From positions 1-62,922 of the forward strand of contig CALLLS010000006.1 of assembly GCA_938008215.1 (NCBI GenBank): a stretch of 62,922 bases of DNA. Reading direction: 5' to 3'. The DNA comes from an uncultured Verrucomicrobiales bacterium (GTDB taxonomy: Bacteria > Verrucomicrobiota > Verrucomicrobiia > Verrucomicrobiales > Akkermansiaceae). The notes under the pieces are model-generated. The model was not told the origin of the DNA and did no database searches. It was given only the letters and a program-made list of their open reading frames with translations. A program made the position numbers and the translations under genes. Positions 1 through 9,940 of the stretch are shown here, in pieces (position 1 is the stretch's first letter; each line of letters starts with the position of its first letter).

Positions 1-756
1 ATAATCTAGTGCCATGACGAAATCTACCGCCCAGAACGTGAGTGCCACACCGAATATAGGCAATCCCCAAGAAGCGTGCGCACGAGCGGTAAAAAGATTC
101 TTAACTCCTGGCTCTGGATCTGTGTCTTGTTTGACTGAAAGCTTGCGCATGTGCCAGATGACGAAACCTAAGGACGCAAAGTAAAAGATCGTTCTGATAT
201 ACCATGCTACAGGATTCATATACCATGACTTGGTTGCCAAAATAGCCTCGTGCTTATCTAGCAAAGCGTTATTCAGCTCTACATTCCCCCAGTTTCCGAA
301 AAAACCAAAGACCTTACCGGCAAAGCGACTTACTCCATCCACAGCGGTTACGTCATTGAAGATAGTTAGCCACTCATACAAATATGGCTGAATCGAGCCT
401 GGTATATTTGCAGGAATTAGAAACGGAATGCTCAGAATGAACATGAAAGGAAAAACAAACCCAAGGTTCTCAAAAATCCGTCTTACCGATGTTCCCCACC
501 CTGAGTTAGATACATTATGAAGTAAGGTCCAGAAGCACCCTCCAATACATAAAGTAAGAAAGAAGGTGTATCCGAAGAGATACGAATAAGCATAAGAGCC
601 CGCGATCTTCTCTGGTGCTGCTAACCAAATAATCACGCTAGCTATTAGACCGAGTAATGCAATCCCCCCAAAGACAATCTTAAGTAGTCCAAGTTTAGGG
701 TGAGCGAGCTTCTCTCCATCTACTGGAATGTCGGCTGATGTAACAAAATGTCCCAT
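1..756 (-). CDS. actF: Alternative complex III membrane subunit ActF (partial)
   Basis: Open frame of 252 codons starting at ATG 756 and running off the left edge, so the C-terminus is missing. The translation begins MGHFVTSADIPVDGEK and contains several hydrophobic helices. In alternative complex III, ActF is one of the integral membrane, quinone-side subunits. The gene lies 15 bp downstream of actE, last in the order A-B-C-D-E-F seen here, which matches known act operons and is the main reason for the name. Subunit identity is inferred from position plus membrane character. No stop codon is visible in the window. Confidence 0.85.
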   Translation of the reverse strand, partial: MGHFVTSADIPVDGEKLAHPKLGLLKIVFGGIALLGLIASVIIWLAAPEKIAGSYAYSYLFGYTFFLTLCIGGCFWTLLHNVSNSGWGTSVRRIFENLGFVFPFMFILSIPFLIPANIPGSIQPYLYEWLTIFNDVTAVDGVSRFAGKVFGFFGNWGNVELNNALLDKHEAILATKSWYMNPVAWYIRTIFYFASLGFVIWHMRKLSVKQDTDPEPGVKNLFTARAHASWGLPIFGVALTFWAVDFVMALDY

Positions 757-771
757 TGTGTTGTGAAATTA

Positions 772-1419
772 TTATTTAGTTTGGGCCGCTTCCTTTAGCG
801 GTATGTTCTTAGCGTTCTGCATATTTCTTACATATGCAACGATCGCCCATCTGTCTCGGACTGGAATATTATAACCATATCCACCCATATTTCCTTTTCC
901 ATTTGTAATGACATCATAGAGGCGTCCATCTGGATATTGATCGCTCTTGTAGTTAGGCGCGTGGAAATTTGCTATCCCAACGATTCCATACTTACTCGTC
1001 ACTCCATTTCCATCTCCAGCTACCCCATGACAAACCGAACAGTAAATTCCATATCGCTCTTCACCCCGCGCTAAAAACGCTTCTGCATTTTTCGGCTTTA
1101 ATTCCAGCTCTTCAGGCATGCCAGAGCCATAATAGTCGCCAAATTTCCCATCAAAGTAATACCCCTCTCTTCCCTCACCAAATTCTACAGGATAGATGCT
1201 CTCATCTGAGGCATGGACAATAGTACCCGGGACTGGCAGGCGGGAGCCCACTCCGTCAGCGAAAAACTCATCAGGTTTCTGACTCTTAAGCTTATCAGTC
1301 ACATCCATATCTGGGAAAATTTGCACTGGCGTATCACGGAATTTACGCCCGCGGAATCCGAAGATGCCCATAACTAACACCGCAACAATTGTAAATATGA
1401 TAAGGAAGTATTTAATCAT
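772..1419 (-). CDS. actE: Alternative complex III mono-heme cytochrome c subunit ActE
   Basis: 215 residues. A single N-terminal hydrophobic helix (about residues 3-22) acts as signal or anchor, so the cytochrome domain faces the periplasm. One c-type heme site is visible, CSVCH, followed by a typical class I cytochrome sequence (GVAGDGNG). A Met ligand is plausible in the C-terminal MGGYGYNIP region. In alternative complex III, ActE is the small mono-heme cytochrome passing electrons from the complex to periplasmic acceptors or an oxidase. It sits between actD and actF with gaps of about 15 bp, so it is almost certainly co-transcribed with them. Confidence 0.93.
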   Translation of the reverse strand: MIKYFLIIFTIVAVLVMGIFGFRGRKFRDTPVQIFPDMDVTDKLKSQKPDEFFADGVGSRLPVPGTIVHASDESIYPVEFGEGREGYYFDGKFGDYYGSGMPEELELKPKNAEAFLARGEERYGIYCSVCHGVAGDGNGVTSKYGIVGIANFHAPNYKSDQYPDGRLYDVITNGKGNMGGYGYNIPVRDRWAIVAYVRNMQNAKNIPLKEAAQTK

Positions 1420-1434
1420 TAGTTTATCAGAGCT

Positions 1435-1992
1435 TTAGTTTGCGTCATCTTCGACGAGTTCGATATTCGTTCCACCTAGTTGTTCAAGGAATTCCCTCGT
1501 TCCTAATGGCGAAAACTTAGGATCACGTGCCTCAATTGCGATGAATAACCCATCATCAGTTACACGCTTGAATTGCTCAGAAGCGAAAAGCGGGTGATTA
1601 AGTCTAGGAAGCCCCATCAGTCCGAGCAAGCCGAACAATGTAGTAAAACCTGATAACAGGATAGTGAGCTCAAACATAATTGGGAAAAAAGCTGGAACTG
1701 TGAAAATGTTCGCAGGCTTTGCTTGCACAATCGTTGGATAAATTTCCACTTGGGTGATGTAGGCTAATCCAAAGCCAGTAGCTAACCCTGTTAAACCTCC
1801 AAAAAATACAAGGTAAGGCAGGATTGATTTTTTTAACCCCATCGCTTTATCTAGACCGTGGACAGGAAAAGAGGAGAATGCGTCCCACTTTTGGAATCCT
1901 GCATCACGACACTCTTCACAAGCTTTCCAAAGCTTCGAAGCGCTCTCGAACTCAGCAAGGTAACCGTAAACTTTTTTAACTGAAGTACTCAC
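1435..1992 (-). CDS. actD: Alternative complex III subunit ActD (DUF3341)
   Basis: 185 residues, usual length for the family. The soluble N-terminus has the typical ActD opening (VYGYLAEFESASKLWKAC), followed by two membrane helices at about 58-80 and 97-125 and a short cytoplasmic tail. DUF3341/ActD proteins are small membrane subunits of alternative complex III with no cofactor of their own; a structural role is assumed. The gene is 23 bp downstream of actC and 15 bp upstream of actE on the same strand. Family membership rests on sequence resemblance and operon position. Confidence 0.92.
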   Translation of the reverse strand: MSTSVKKVYGYLAEFESASKLWKACEECRDAGFQKWDAFSSFPVHGLDKAMGLKKSILPYLVFFGGLTGLATGFGLAYITQVEIYPTIVQAKPANIFTVPAFFPIMFELTILLSGFTTLFGLLGLMGLPRLNHPLFASEQFKRVTDDGLFIAIEARDPKFSPLGTREFLEQLGGTNIELVEDDAN

Positions 1993-2015
1993 TATATTAA
2001 AATGGGGTTAAGGGC

Positions 2016-3512
2016 TTAGGCTTTGACTGCACCGTTGTCTATCTCTTTTTGATAGGTTGCAATTTTTACTACACCAGGATCATCCAGTTCCTCTTTATCA
2101 TCATGATGCGGGTCACTTTCAGGAAGAGTCCACTTCACCTCTGCAATGTTTATACAAGGTAAGAATCTTAGGAAGAGAAGGAAGAGCGTAAGGAACATTC
2201 CAATTGTTCCTACGAAGGTCATAACGTCTACAGGACTAGGGGCGTATGTCTTCCAATCTCCAGGAAGCCACATACGTGGAAGTGTAGTTACAATAATCAC
2301 GAACCGCTCAAACCACATTCCAATATTTACCGCCATGCAGACACCCATCACCACCCAAAGGTTTTCACGGCATTTGCGCCACCAGAAAAGCTGAGGAGAA
2401 ATCACATTACATGACATCATCGTCCAATACCCAATCGCCTCTGGACCAAAAAGACGATACTTGAACGCCATTGCTTCGTATTTAGCTCCTGAGAAATAAG
2501 CCACGAAGAGCTCCATGAGATAGGCATAACCAACAATCGTTCCCGTCGTGAGAATAATCTTAGCCATATTATCAATGTGCTTCATGGTGATCATGTCCTG
2601 CAGACCATAAAGAGCGCGTGCAGGAATCATGATCGTTAATACCATCGCAAATCCACCAAAGACTGCACCAGCTACAAAATAAGGCGGGAAGATCGTCGTA
2701 TGCCATCCCGGAACAACAGAAGTAGCAAAGTCAAATGATACGATGGAGTGCACGGAAAGAACGAGCGGCGTTGAAATAGCAGCTAAGAGAAGGTAAGCCA
2801 CTTCATAATGTTGCCAGTGCCTGTTAGAGCCTCTCCAGCCTAGAGAGAAAATCCCATAAAGAGCCTTTCTTACTTTTCCTGTAGCACGGTCACGGATCGT
2901 TGCGAGATCTGGAACCATCCCTAGATACCAGAAAATAAGAGAGATCGTAAAGTAAGTTGATACTGCGAAAACATCCCATAAAAGTGGAGATTTAAAGTTT
3001 TGCCAAATCGCGTTAGCATTTGGAATAGGTGCTAAGAACCACACCATCCATACCCTGCCAACGTGGAAGGCGGGAAAGATCCCTGCGCACATAACGGCAA
3101 AAATAGTCATTGCTTCCGCAGCACGGTTAATAGAGGTTCTCCAGTTTTGTCTCGTCAGGAAAAGAATAGCAGAAATCAGTGTTCCAGCGTGCCCAATACC
3201 AATCCAAAATACAAAGTTCACAATCGGCCACCCCCACATCGCGCGGTTTGTATTACCCCATACTCCGACGCCTGTAGAAACAAGGTATGTGAGACCGAAG
3301 CCCACTCCTATCGCCGCAACAAGTGCAGCGGGAATAAATAAGAGCCACCATAGCATCGGCTGAGGCTTCTCTAGGATCCCACAAATACGCTCCGTTACCC
3401 AGTTCGCTGAACGATTATTTAAGATGAGCTCTTCACGAAGTAGAACTGGGAGCTTTGGTCCCTTACGCTCTTTTACTTCAGCAGATGATTTTGTTTCTGT
3501 TGCGGTAGCCAT
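2016..3512 (-). CDS. actC: Alternative complex III NrfD-like membrane subunit ActC
   Basis: 498 residues with about ten membrane helices, an NrfD/PsrC-type polytopic protein. In alternative complex III, ActC binds menaquinol or ubiquinol and relays electrons to the iron-sulfur protein ActB. The sequence has the usual features: a cytoplasmic N-terminus ([20 protein letters not shown]), the first helix near [16 protein letters not shown], and a charged C-terminal tail. It is 11 bp downstream of actB. Length and placement agree with ActC rather than with the shorter ActF. Confidence 0.94.
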   Translation of the reverse strand: MATATETKSSAEVKERKGPKLPVLLREELILNNRSANWVTERICGILEKPQPMLWWLLFIPAALVAAIGVGFGLTYLVSTGVGVWGNTNRAMWGWPIVNFVFWIGIGHAGTLISAILFLTRQNWRTSINRAAEAMTIFAVMCAGIFPAFHVGRVWMVWFLAPIPNANAIWQNFKSPLLWDVFAVSTYFTISLIFWYLGMVPDLATIRDRATGKVRKALYGIFSLGWRGSNRHWQHYEVAYLLLAAISTPLVLSVHSIVSFDFATSVVPGWHTTIFPPYFVAGAVFGGFAMVLTIMIPARALYGLQDMITMKHIDNMAKIILTTGTIVGYAYLMELFVAYFSGAKYEAMAFKYRLFGPEAIGYWTMMSCNVISPQLFWWRKCRENLWVVMGVCMAVNIGMWFERFVIIVTTLPRMWLPGDWKTYAPSPVDVMTFVGTIGMFLTLFLLFLRFLPCINIAEVKWTLPESDPHHDDKEELDDPGVVKIATYQKEIDNGAVKA

Positions 3513-3523
3513 AGGATCAAAAA

Positions 3524-6500
3524 TTAGTGAATGTTAATAGTGGCAAGACCGATATATTTCGCATCTGGCATCTCTGGGTTCGGGTTTTTCACTCGTGCTA
3601 AGTATGTGGTGCGTGAAAACGTTCCGATATACTTTAAGAGCTCATAATTACGCTTACTTTCTTTCGCTTTAACGACGGTGTCTTTACCGATTCCGTTTTC
3701 ACCGTTTCTTAGAAGGTTACCAAAGGCAATTGAATCGGAAGGGCAGGCTTCTTGACAAGCCACTTTCACTCCATTAATAGGAATCATGAGATCCTTTGCG
3801 GTCAGCTCCACATTGATGGATCCACCAGCGGCTTCTGCTTTCTTTTTAGTGATCTGCTTCTGCTTAATCTTAGCAAGCTCAAGAGATTGCACACAGTAAG
3901 TGCATTTTTCCATCACGCCTCGCATACGGACTGTCACGTTCGGATTACGTTGAAGGTGCTCTGGGCTTCCTACTTTTTTCTCACCGAGAGGTCCTCTGTA
4001 GAGGTTTTTCTCCATAAGGGGATTACGCTTATTGTAATCGAAGAAGTTAAAGCGACGCGCCTTAAATGGACAGTTATTCGCACAATAACGGGTTCCGATA
4101 CATCTGTTGTACGCCATTGCATTAAGGCCTTCCTCTGTATGTACAGTCGCGTTTACAGGGCAAACCGTTTCACATGGAGCAGATTCGCACTGTGTACAAG
4201 CCACTGGCTGAGGCACTACTGCTGGATTATCTTGCACCCATGCCGGAGTCTTTTCGTCCTTTTTTATATGTCCGTGGGAATCATACTCATGCTCTTGTGA
4301 AGCGTAGTAACGGTCCATACGGATCCAGTGCATCTCACGTCCTAACGCAACCTGATCTTTACCTACCACAGGGATATTGTTCTCTGCCTGACAAGCGATC
4401 AAACAAGCATTACAACCCGTGCAGGTATTGAGATCTATCGTCATCGCCCACTGGTGCTTCTTATCACTAATGAGATCCTCTTGATTGGTATCACGCGCTT
4501 TATAAAGCGGAATATTTTTAGGAATGTGGGAGTCCATTCCTTGCTTAGAAACATTTTCTAACTGATGCGCAAAGTCACCCTTTGATGGGCTATCCATTGT
4601 AGACACCTCACGCGCTAAGGCGCGACCATACATCGCGTGGTGTTCCTGTGTAGAGGCTACTTTATACTTATCCTTCGTCTTCTCTACTTTTGCTCCTTTC
4701 AGCAGGAACTCAGAAGATGACTTACGTAGTGGATAAACATTAAATCCTGTATTTAGCCCTACATCGCCAACGGCGGGGCGCCCTTTGATAAATCTATTCG
4801 CAGATTCGCGTCCGTCGTCTGCGGCCTGACCGTATCCCACAGGGAGCGTGATGGTATTATCTGCCTGTCCAAAACCAATGATGACGGGAACTTTAACAGA
4901 AGTATCCCCTACTGAAATCTTTGCCATTGGCGCTCGTGCTCCACCAGCTTCACCAATCGCTGGGCGGGCTGCATTCCACGTCTCCAGCTGTACGATCTCG
5001 TCATAAACACCGAGGTCTTTAGCGGTCTTTGGAGAAACAATCGCCGCATTATCCCACGTAAGTTTAATTATCGGATCAGGAGCCTCTTGTAACCATGCGT
5101 TATCTATGTAACGCCCATCTCCGATTGAGTAATCCTTCGCAAGAATAACTTCTAGACTCTCGTTTGTGGGAGCCTGCTCGTAAAAACTCTTAAGTTTAGA
5201 AGTCGAACCTATAGATGCGAGCGTTGCTTTATTGTAGCCACGGACTTTAGTGTAGCCGTTTTTGAGGAGCGCATTCCAATCATTAGCCTGTCTAGAAAAC
5301 TGCTTCGTAAAGGTAGTCTTCACTTCATTGTGCGCTTCTGATGGCTCTGTAGCCGTAGGTGCAGACATGTAATTCCCTGTTGCAATCGCCGTCAGAACAT
5401 CAATTTCTGAGAATGTGTCAGGGTAAAGTGGAAGAATGAGAGGCTGAACGATCGAGTAGAAACCATTCGCGGTGAGTGCATCACCCCAACTCTCTAAGTA
5501 ATGGGTCGCAGGGATATGCCAGCTACAACTGTAAGCGGTTTTATCCGTTCTTTCACCAAAGTGAATTGAGATACCTACCTTATCTAAAATTGCATCGAAG
5601 TCTGCGTCCGCAGCAGCATCAAAGATAGGATTGGAAGGCGTTAGTAGAAGAAGGTTTTCAACTCCTCCCGCATCAACGTCAGCCTTAAGATCATTAATCG
5701 TGCCGTATGCTTGTCCACTAGCGGCATATGGATTTAAGGTGGAGCCAAGCGCACCGAGGGCTTCATTCATGGCTAAACCTAGTAAATGCAACTCGGAAGG
5801 CTGCTGGGTGCCCACGAGGACAAGAGCCTTTCCTTTTTTACCGACAAGGTCTTTAGCACAAGCCTTTGCCCAATCGTTAATGTAATCCTCTTCACCTGAA
5901 AACGTTGCGGTTAAGCCGTTTAAGGCTTGAGCCAGCTTTGGATTACCTGCAAGAGACTGAATTTCTTTAGCTATTGCAACGGCAACTTTGGATACTTGAG
6001 AAGGAGCAATGCGGAGACGGTGATCCGCCATTCCGCCTGTAAGGGAGAAAATAGACTCTACTTGGTAGAGGCGATTCATTTTATTTTTCTCCAGCTCTTT
6101 ATCGTAACCGTCGCTGCCACCTTGGCGTTTCTTGGCAAACTCGAGAACTGAGCTTTTTGCATCTAGTTCTAGGCAGTCACTATCGAGCGATAAGATACAT
6201 TCTGCTTTCTTAAAGTCAGGAGTTAGCTTTACACGCTTCTCACCAAAGGCATCTGCAACCGCTTTATTAGCGACATCATTTTCAAGCGCTTCATAGCTAT
6301 AAAACTTAACTTCAGGAAATTTCTTTTGTATCTCACGAGCCAGCCTATTTCTCGTTGGTGACTCGTCCGCACCAAAAACAACACCGAGCTTTCCTGCGCT
6401 CTTCACAAAAGTAGAGAAGAATTTTTCAAATTCGCCTGCGTCTACCTCTCCCCCATCTTTAAGGAAGCTTTTAGAACGGGAAGGGCTGTAAAGGTTTAAA

Positions 6501-6943
6501 ATAGATGCCTGAACTTGAGCATCCGTTCCCTGTTTATCAGGGTGCGTGTTATTAGGAGCTAACTTAGTAGGTCTGGATTCATATGACGTCACTACTAATG
6601 GGACAGCTCCATTGGCAGCCGGCATATTCGTCGCATAATAAAGAGGGCGCCCAGGAACAATCCACTCTGGTGCATCCGCATAGGGTAAAATGTAAGACTC
6701 TGGTCGTCTACAAGCCGCCATACCAAGCCCTGCGAGTGCGGTAGATGCACCCATTAGCTTCACGAAGTTACGGCGAGAGAGCTCACGCTCATCCTCTGTC
6801 ATCGTATCTTCTGCATCGTAAAATTCTCTTATCGACTGATGGCGAAACTTGATTGTATCTTCACGTTCACGCAGACTTCTCCAAACACTTGTAGCTGCCT
6901 CGTTCTCAGGAGTCTCAGGGTGATGTAAAACTTTTTTACTCAT
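3524..6943 (-). CDS. actB: Alternative complex III iron-sulfur/molybdopterin-fold subunit ActB
   Basis: 1139 residues. A twin-arginine signal ([12 protein letters not shown], about residues 54-65) is followed by a Cys in AGLGMAAC that could be lipidated. The large middle part resembles the molybdopterin oxidoreductase fold, as in other ActB proteins; these generally carry no Mo cofactor (family knowledge). The C-terminal quarter is a ferredoxin-like module with four cysteine clusters: [35 protein letters not shown], and CTYC with CQEAC. It passes electrons from the membrane subunits to the heme chain on the periplasmic face. It lies 22 bp downstream of actA. Confidence 0.95.
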   Translation of the reverse strand: MSKKVLHHPETPENEAATSVWRSLREREDTIKFRHQSIREFYDAEDTMTEDERELSRRNFVKLMGASTALAGLGMAACRRPESYILPYADAPEWIVPGRPLYYATNMPAANGAVPLVVTSYESRPTKLAPNNTHPDKQGTDAQVQASILNLYSPSRSKSFLKDGGEVDAGEFEKFFSTFVKSAGKLGVVFGADESPTRNRLAREIQKKFPEVKFYSYEALENDVANKAVADAFGEKRVKLTPDFKKAECILSLDSDCLELDAKSSVLEFAKKRQGGSDGYDKELEKNKMNRLYQVESIFSLTGGMADHRLRIAPSQVSKVAVAIAKEIQSLAGNPKLAQALNGLTATFSGEEDYINDWAKACAKDLVGKKGKALVLVGTQQPSELHLLGLAMNEALGALGSTLNPYAASGQAYGTINDLKADVDAGGVENLLLLTPSNPIFDAAADADFDAILDKVGISIHFGERTDKTAYSCSWHIPATHYLESWGDALTANGFYSIVQPLILPLYPDTFSEIDVLTAIATGNYMSAPTATEPSEAHNEVKTTFTKQFSRQANDWNALLKNGYTKVRGYNKATLASIGSTSKLKSFYEQAPTNESLEVILAKDYSIGDGRYIDNAWLQEAPDPIIKLTWDNAAIVSPKTAKDLGVYDEIVQLETWNAARPAIGEAGGARAPMAKISVGDTSVKVPVIIGFGQADNTITLPVGYGQAADDGRESANRFIKGRPAVGDVGLNTGFNVYPLRKSSSEFLLKGAKVEKTKDKYKVASTQEHHAMYGRALAREVSTMDSPSKGDFAHQLENVSKQGMDSHIPKNIPLYKARDTNQEDLISDKKHQWAMTIDLNTCTGCNACLIACQAENNIPVVGKDQVALGREMHWIRMDRYYASQEHEYDSHGHIKKDEKTPAWVQDNPAVVPQPVACTQCESAPCETVCPVNATVHTEEGLNAMAYNRCIGTRYCANNCPFKARRFNFFDYNKRNPLMEKNLYRGPLGEKKVGSPEHLQRNPNVTVRMRGVMEKCTYCVQSLELAKIKQKQITKKKAEAAGGSINVELTAKDLMIPINGVKVACQEACPSDSIAFGNLLRNGENGIGKDTVVKAKESKRNYELLKYIGTFSRTTYLARVKNPNPEMPDAKYIGLATINIH

Positions 6944-6965
6944 TCTATAATGCTGGGATTAGGTG

Positions 6966-7715
6966 TTAGCGGTGACAAGTGGAGCAAGATTCTTTCGGCT
7001 GCACATTCCAGTGATCTACTAAATAATGCCCAAGCTTTTCTTGCGATGAAAGGCGCTTACGCTTGAGCTCATCATTTTCGGCGATAAAGGCATTTACGAC
7101 GTCAGCAACTTCTTTATTCTCCTCTAGGTATTCCTCTGCGTCATAATCAAGATTATATACCTCTTCCAGCGGTCTGACATGCTTCTCTGGATTCCTGTGA
7201 CAGTCTAAGCAAAACCCCATACTGAGTGACTCCGCGTGATAGACTTCTTCCATTTCATGGACATCACCGTGACAGGACTCACAAGAGACTCCACGGTTCA
7301 CGTGAGCAGAGTGATTAAAGTAAGCGTAATCTGGAGCACTATGCACACGAACCCATTCTATAGGCTTACCATCGTAATTCTCGTAATTCTTATCGATCGC
7401 TTTTCTAAGAGGTTCTAGCTTCGGTGAATCCGTCTTTACGTGTTGGTGACAGTTCCAACACGTATTCGCTGATGGAACATTAGCGTGCCCTGAACTCTCT
7501 ACAAAACTATGACAATAACGACAATCCAAACCGAGCTGCTGGACGTGCAACTCATGATTATACGGAATAGGCTGAGACGGCATATAGCCTACACGCTGCG
7601 CCTTAGGCGTCGCGTAGTAAGTGAATGCTGCAACTAATCCGACTCCTGCGATACCAGCGCATATCGCAAGTTTTAGCGGTGTATAGTTCGTCCAGCGTGG
7701 GAAGAAATTAGCCAT
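6966..7715 (-). CDS. actA: Alternative complex III pentaheme cytochrome c subunit ActA
   Basis: 249 residues. One N-terminal membrane helix (about 15-35) anchors a periplasmic domain with five c-heme motifs: CRYCH, CWNCH, CESCH, CLDCH and CSTCH. Five hemes and this length are typical of ActA. It collects electrons from the ActB clusters. First gene of the act operon; no clear Shine-Dalgarno sequence precedes the ATG. A perfect 9-bp inverted repeat lies 23 bp upstream. Confidence 0.95.
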   Translation of the reverse strand: MANFFPRWTNYTPLKLAICAGIAGVGLVAAFTYYATPKAQRVGYMPSQPIPYNHELHVQQLGLDCRYCHSFVESSGHANVPSANTCWNCHQHVKTDSPKLEPLRKAIDKNYENYDGKPIEWVRVHSAPDYAYFNHSAHVNRGVSCESCHGDVHEMEEVYHAESLSMGFCLDCHRNPEKHVRPLEEVYNLDYDAEEYLEENKEVADVVNAFIAENDELKRKRLSSQEKLGHYLVDHWNVQPKESCSTCHR

Positions 7716-7737
7716 AGTGTGAAAAGATGACTTAAAC

Positions 7738-7759
7738 GCTTGTGAAAAAATTCACAAGC
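7738..7759 (-). promoter_or_regulatory. Perfect 9-bp inverted repeat upstream of actA
   Basis: Two 9-bp arms, GCTTGTGAA and TTCACAAGC, are separated by AAAA. The dyad lies 23 bp before the actA start codon inside a 230-bp non-coding gap. It could be an operator for a dimeric regulator or a hairpin in the 5' leader. It is not a normal terminator because no T-tract follows on the minus strand. Function is unknown. Confidence 0.5.
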
Positions 7760-7944
7760 ACTTTTCGAACTTTTCTTCAATTCAACCACCCTTAAATCCA
7801 AGGCGTTTCCCGCAGCAAATAAGCGCTCAACTTCATTAAAAAAGAAACGCAGAACTAGCTTGTTATTTCTAATCAAAGAGAGCTGTTTTTCATATTTAAA
7901 AAATACTTTATATTGAGGCCTGCATCGCGCTCTATGACAAAATA

Positions 7945-7970
7945 CAAAAAAAGAGCCCCGAAGGACTCTT
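7945..7970 (-). terminator. Rho-independent terminator of rpsP
   Basis: Read on the minus strand, an 8-bp stem (AAGAGTCC with GGGCTCTT, one G-U pair) closes a TTCG tetraloop and runs into a T-rich tract. It sits about 30 bp downstream of the rpsP stop codon and separates rpsP from the act operon. Confidence 0.85.
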
Positions 7971-7999
7971 GAGTTTATAAAAATTATAAGAAAAGCGTC

Positions 8000-8239
8000 T
8001 TAAGCTTTTTTTGCTTTGCGAATGATGTCTGAAACGGTGTCAGAAGGTTGGGCTCCATTAGAGATCCATTTATTCGCCTTCTCCACATCTATTTTCCAGT
8101 TTTCACCTTCAACGAGAGGGTCATACGTCCCTATTTGTTCTATATAACGACCATCTCTCGGAGCGCGCTTGTCTGCTGCCACGATTTTATAATATGGGCG
8201 ATTCTTTGTGCCTTTTCTTTGTAATCTTAGTGCTACCAT
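8000..8239 (-). CDS. rpsP: 30S ribosomal protein S16
   Basis: 79 residues, the usual size of bS16. The N-terminus [20 protein letters not shown] and the [14 protein letters not shown] motif are diagnostic. S16 binds 16S rRNA and helps 30S assembly. In many bacteria rpsP is followed by rimM, trmD and rplS. Here none of these follows: the gene ends in its own terminator and the act operon comes next. Confidence 0.97.
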   Translation of the reverse strand: MVALRLQRKGTKNRPYYKIVAADKRAPRDGRYIEQIGTYDPLVEGENWKIDVEKANKWISNGAQPSDTVSDIIRKAKKA

Positions 8240-8376
8240 GTTGGAAAGTCGGTAAATTAGGGGGACGTGATATATTCAGGGAATTAGAACGATGACAAGC
8301 TTTTTTTATAATTTTTCCAATCAGGAAGAATTGGAATTAAGACTGGCAGATTCAAAGATCTAACTAACAATTTCGC

Positions 8377-8907
8377 TCACTTAGTGCCAAATACTTGAAC
8401 AGCATGATAGTTATTACCTCGTTTGACAACAGCTATGCCCATATTTGACCACCGTTTATCCATCATATTTTTTCTATGTGATGGGCTCTGGTTAAACATA
8501 TTCAGGAGGCTCGTCGCTACACCTGACGTCGCAGATGTGTAAGACCAAGCTAGATTTTCTGCCGTCGCAATGAATCCTTGCCCTCTTGCGGCAAAAGAGA
8601 ATGAACTAAAACCACTGTGATTAAGTGCATCTTTTGGCTTTCCTGATTTAGCGTATGCCTGGGAAAGTGATAGTGCTTTCTCTTGTGCTCTTTTTGTCAA
8701 GACCGCATCTCTACTCAAAGAGCTTCTCCCCTCGTTCGACCTATGTGAATTAGTAAGGGTAAATAAGGATTGTGAAAGTTTTGCAGAATTTGTGCCGCTA
8801 TCTGACGACGGTGCTTGAATTGCCGTTTGCCCGCCTCCCCCTGAACATGCAGTAAAGAGTGAAAGTGAGAAGAGTAACGATAATTTAATTAGTATGTGTG
8901 TTTTCAT
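8377..8907 (-). CDS. CAP/SCP-domain lipoprotein (YkwD-like)
   Basis: 176 residues. A lipoprotein signal peptide ends in LFTAC (Cys about 21), followed by a glycine run. The remainder is a CAP (SCP/PR1) domain: LTNSHRSNEGRSSL opens it, then LNHSGFSSF supplies a cavity histidine, then AENLAW, SPSHRKNMMD and the final strand NYHAVQVFG. Bacterial CAP proteins are exported and of mostly unknown activity. It probably sits in the outer membrane or periplasm. Monocistronic by spacing: 137 bp from rpsP and 115 bp from thiG. Confidence 0.88.
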   Translation of the reverse strand: MKTHILIKLSLLFSLSLFTACSGGGGQTAIQAPSSDSGTNSAKLSQSLFTLTNSHRSNEGRSSLSRDAVLTKRAQEKALSLSQAYAKSGKPKDALNHSGFSSFSFAARGQGFIATAENLAWSYTSATSGVATSLLNMFNQSPSHRKNMMDKRWSNMGIAVVKRGNNYHAVQVFGTK

Positions 8908-9022
8908 GTAACCTACATATAATTACTCGTAGAATTTCAGTCACTAACTTTATTTCCGTATAAACTATGACTCTCAATAGGAGGTCCCTTTTTAAAAGCT
9001 CCCTTATCATCAATAAGCTGAA

Positions 9023-9811
9023 TCAATCCAAGAACGCCGTGAGAGGGCTAGTGGCCGCTGCTTTCAGACCTCTCTTAGGTAACCCTATTTCATACGCAGC
9101 ACGTCCTGCCTGCACTGCGACCTCAAAAGCAACACCCATTTTAACGGGATCTTGCGCAACGGCGATCGCGGTATTCACGAGCACAGCGTCTGCGCCAAGT
9201 TCCATCGCTGCTGCGGCATGGCTGGGAGCACCAAGTCCCGCATCAATCACTACAGGGACGGTCGCCTGCGCAATGATAATTTCCAGCTGATCTTTCGTCA
9301 CCAACCCTTTATTAGTACCAATCGGCGCACCTAGAGGCATTACGGTCGCCGTTCCCACTTCTTCTAGACGCTTTGCCAGCACAGGGTCCGCATTGATATA
9401 AGGTAATACCGTAAATCCTTCTTTGACGAGTATCTCTGCGGCTTTAAGAGTCTCAATTGGATCTGGCAAAAGGTAGTTCGGATCTGGATGAATCTCTAGC
9501 TTGATCCACTTCGGCAATCCAGCCGCTTCCGCTAGTCTTGCTAACCGGACTGCTTCATCTGCATCCATTGCTCCGCTAGTATTCGCGAGAATAAGAAATT
9601 TCTCAGGGTCTACAAAATCCAAAATATTTGCGAACGGATCATTCTTACCACTGAGATCCGCTCGACGCAGAGCCACTGTCACAATTTCAGCTCCAGATGC
9701 CTCCAGAGATTCTTTCATCATCTCGTTTGAGGGATACTTACCCGTCCCTATCATGAGGCGAGACTTAAACTGCCTCCCTGCGATGACTAACTTTTCCGTT
9801 CCTAAATCCAT
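9023..9811 (-). CDS. thiG: Thiazole synthase ThiG
   Basis: 262 residues, normal length. ThiG condenses 1-deoxyxylulose 5-phosphate, dehydroglycine and ThiS thiocarboxylate into the thiazole phosphate of thiamine. Visible markers are the start [19 protein letters not shown], the Schiff-base lysine in WIKLEI (about K104), VLPYINADP, and [13 protein letters not shown] with [14 protein letters not shown]. No thiS, thiH/thiO or thiF lies beside it; the flanking gaps of 115 and 129 bp are too short to hold thiS. I see no TPP-riboswitch sequence upstream. Confidence 0.95.
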   Translation of the reverse strand: MDLGTEKLVIAGRQFKSRLMIGTGKYPSNEMMKESLEASGAEIVTVALRRADLSGKNDPFANILDFVDPEKFLILANTSGAMDADEAVRLARLAEAAGLPKWIKLEIHPDPNYLLPDPIETLKAAEILVKEGFTVLPYINADPVLAKRLEEVGTATVMPLGAPIGTNKGLVTKDQLEIIIAQATVPVVIDAGLGAPSHAAAAMELGADAVLVNTAIAVAQDPVKMGVAFEVAVQAGRAAYEIGLPKRGLKAAATSPLTAFLD

Positions 9812-9909
9812 ATCGTTCTATTTACTACGCAGGCTCAGAGGTCACGGAGAATTTTCTGTTTTTATAACATACTACATCAGAAGCTTTTTAGCTGGGATGC
9901 TCCCTCACT

Positions 9910-9932
9910 AAAAAAGCCTCAATGCTTTGAGC
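9910..9932 (-). terminator. Probable terminator of arsM
   Basis: On the minus strand, GCTCAA and TTGAGGC form a short stem with one bulged G, followed directly by six T. It lies just downstream of the arsM stop codon. The stem is short, so efficiency is uncertain. Confidence 0.5.
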
Positions 9933-9940
9933 ATGCCGAC

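Noticed and set aside
7673-7876. 67-residue minus-strand frame upstream of actA
   Set aside because: It overlaps the actA start in another frame, has no family resemblance, and covers the inverted repeat; most likely untranslated leader.
8315-8336. 7-bp inverted repeat TTCCAAT/ATTGGAA between rpsP and the CAP gene
   Set aside because: No T-tract in the direction of the upstream gene and no clear position relative to a promoter; not supported as a functional site.
9812-9940. Possible TPP riboswitch before thiG
   Set aside because: The conserved CUGAGA and distal TPP-box sequences are not present on the minus strand here.
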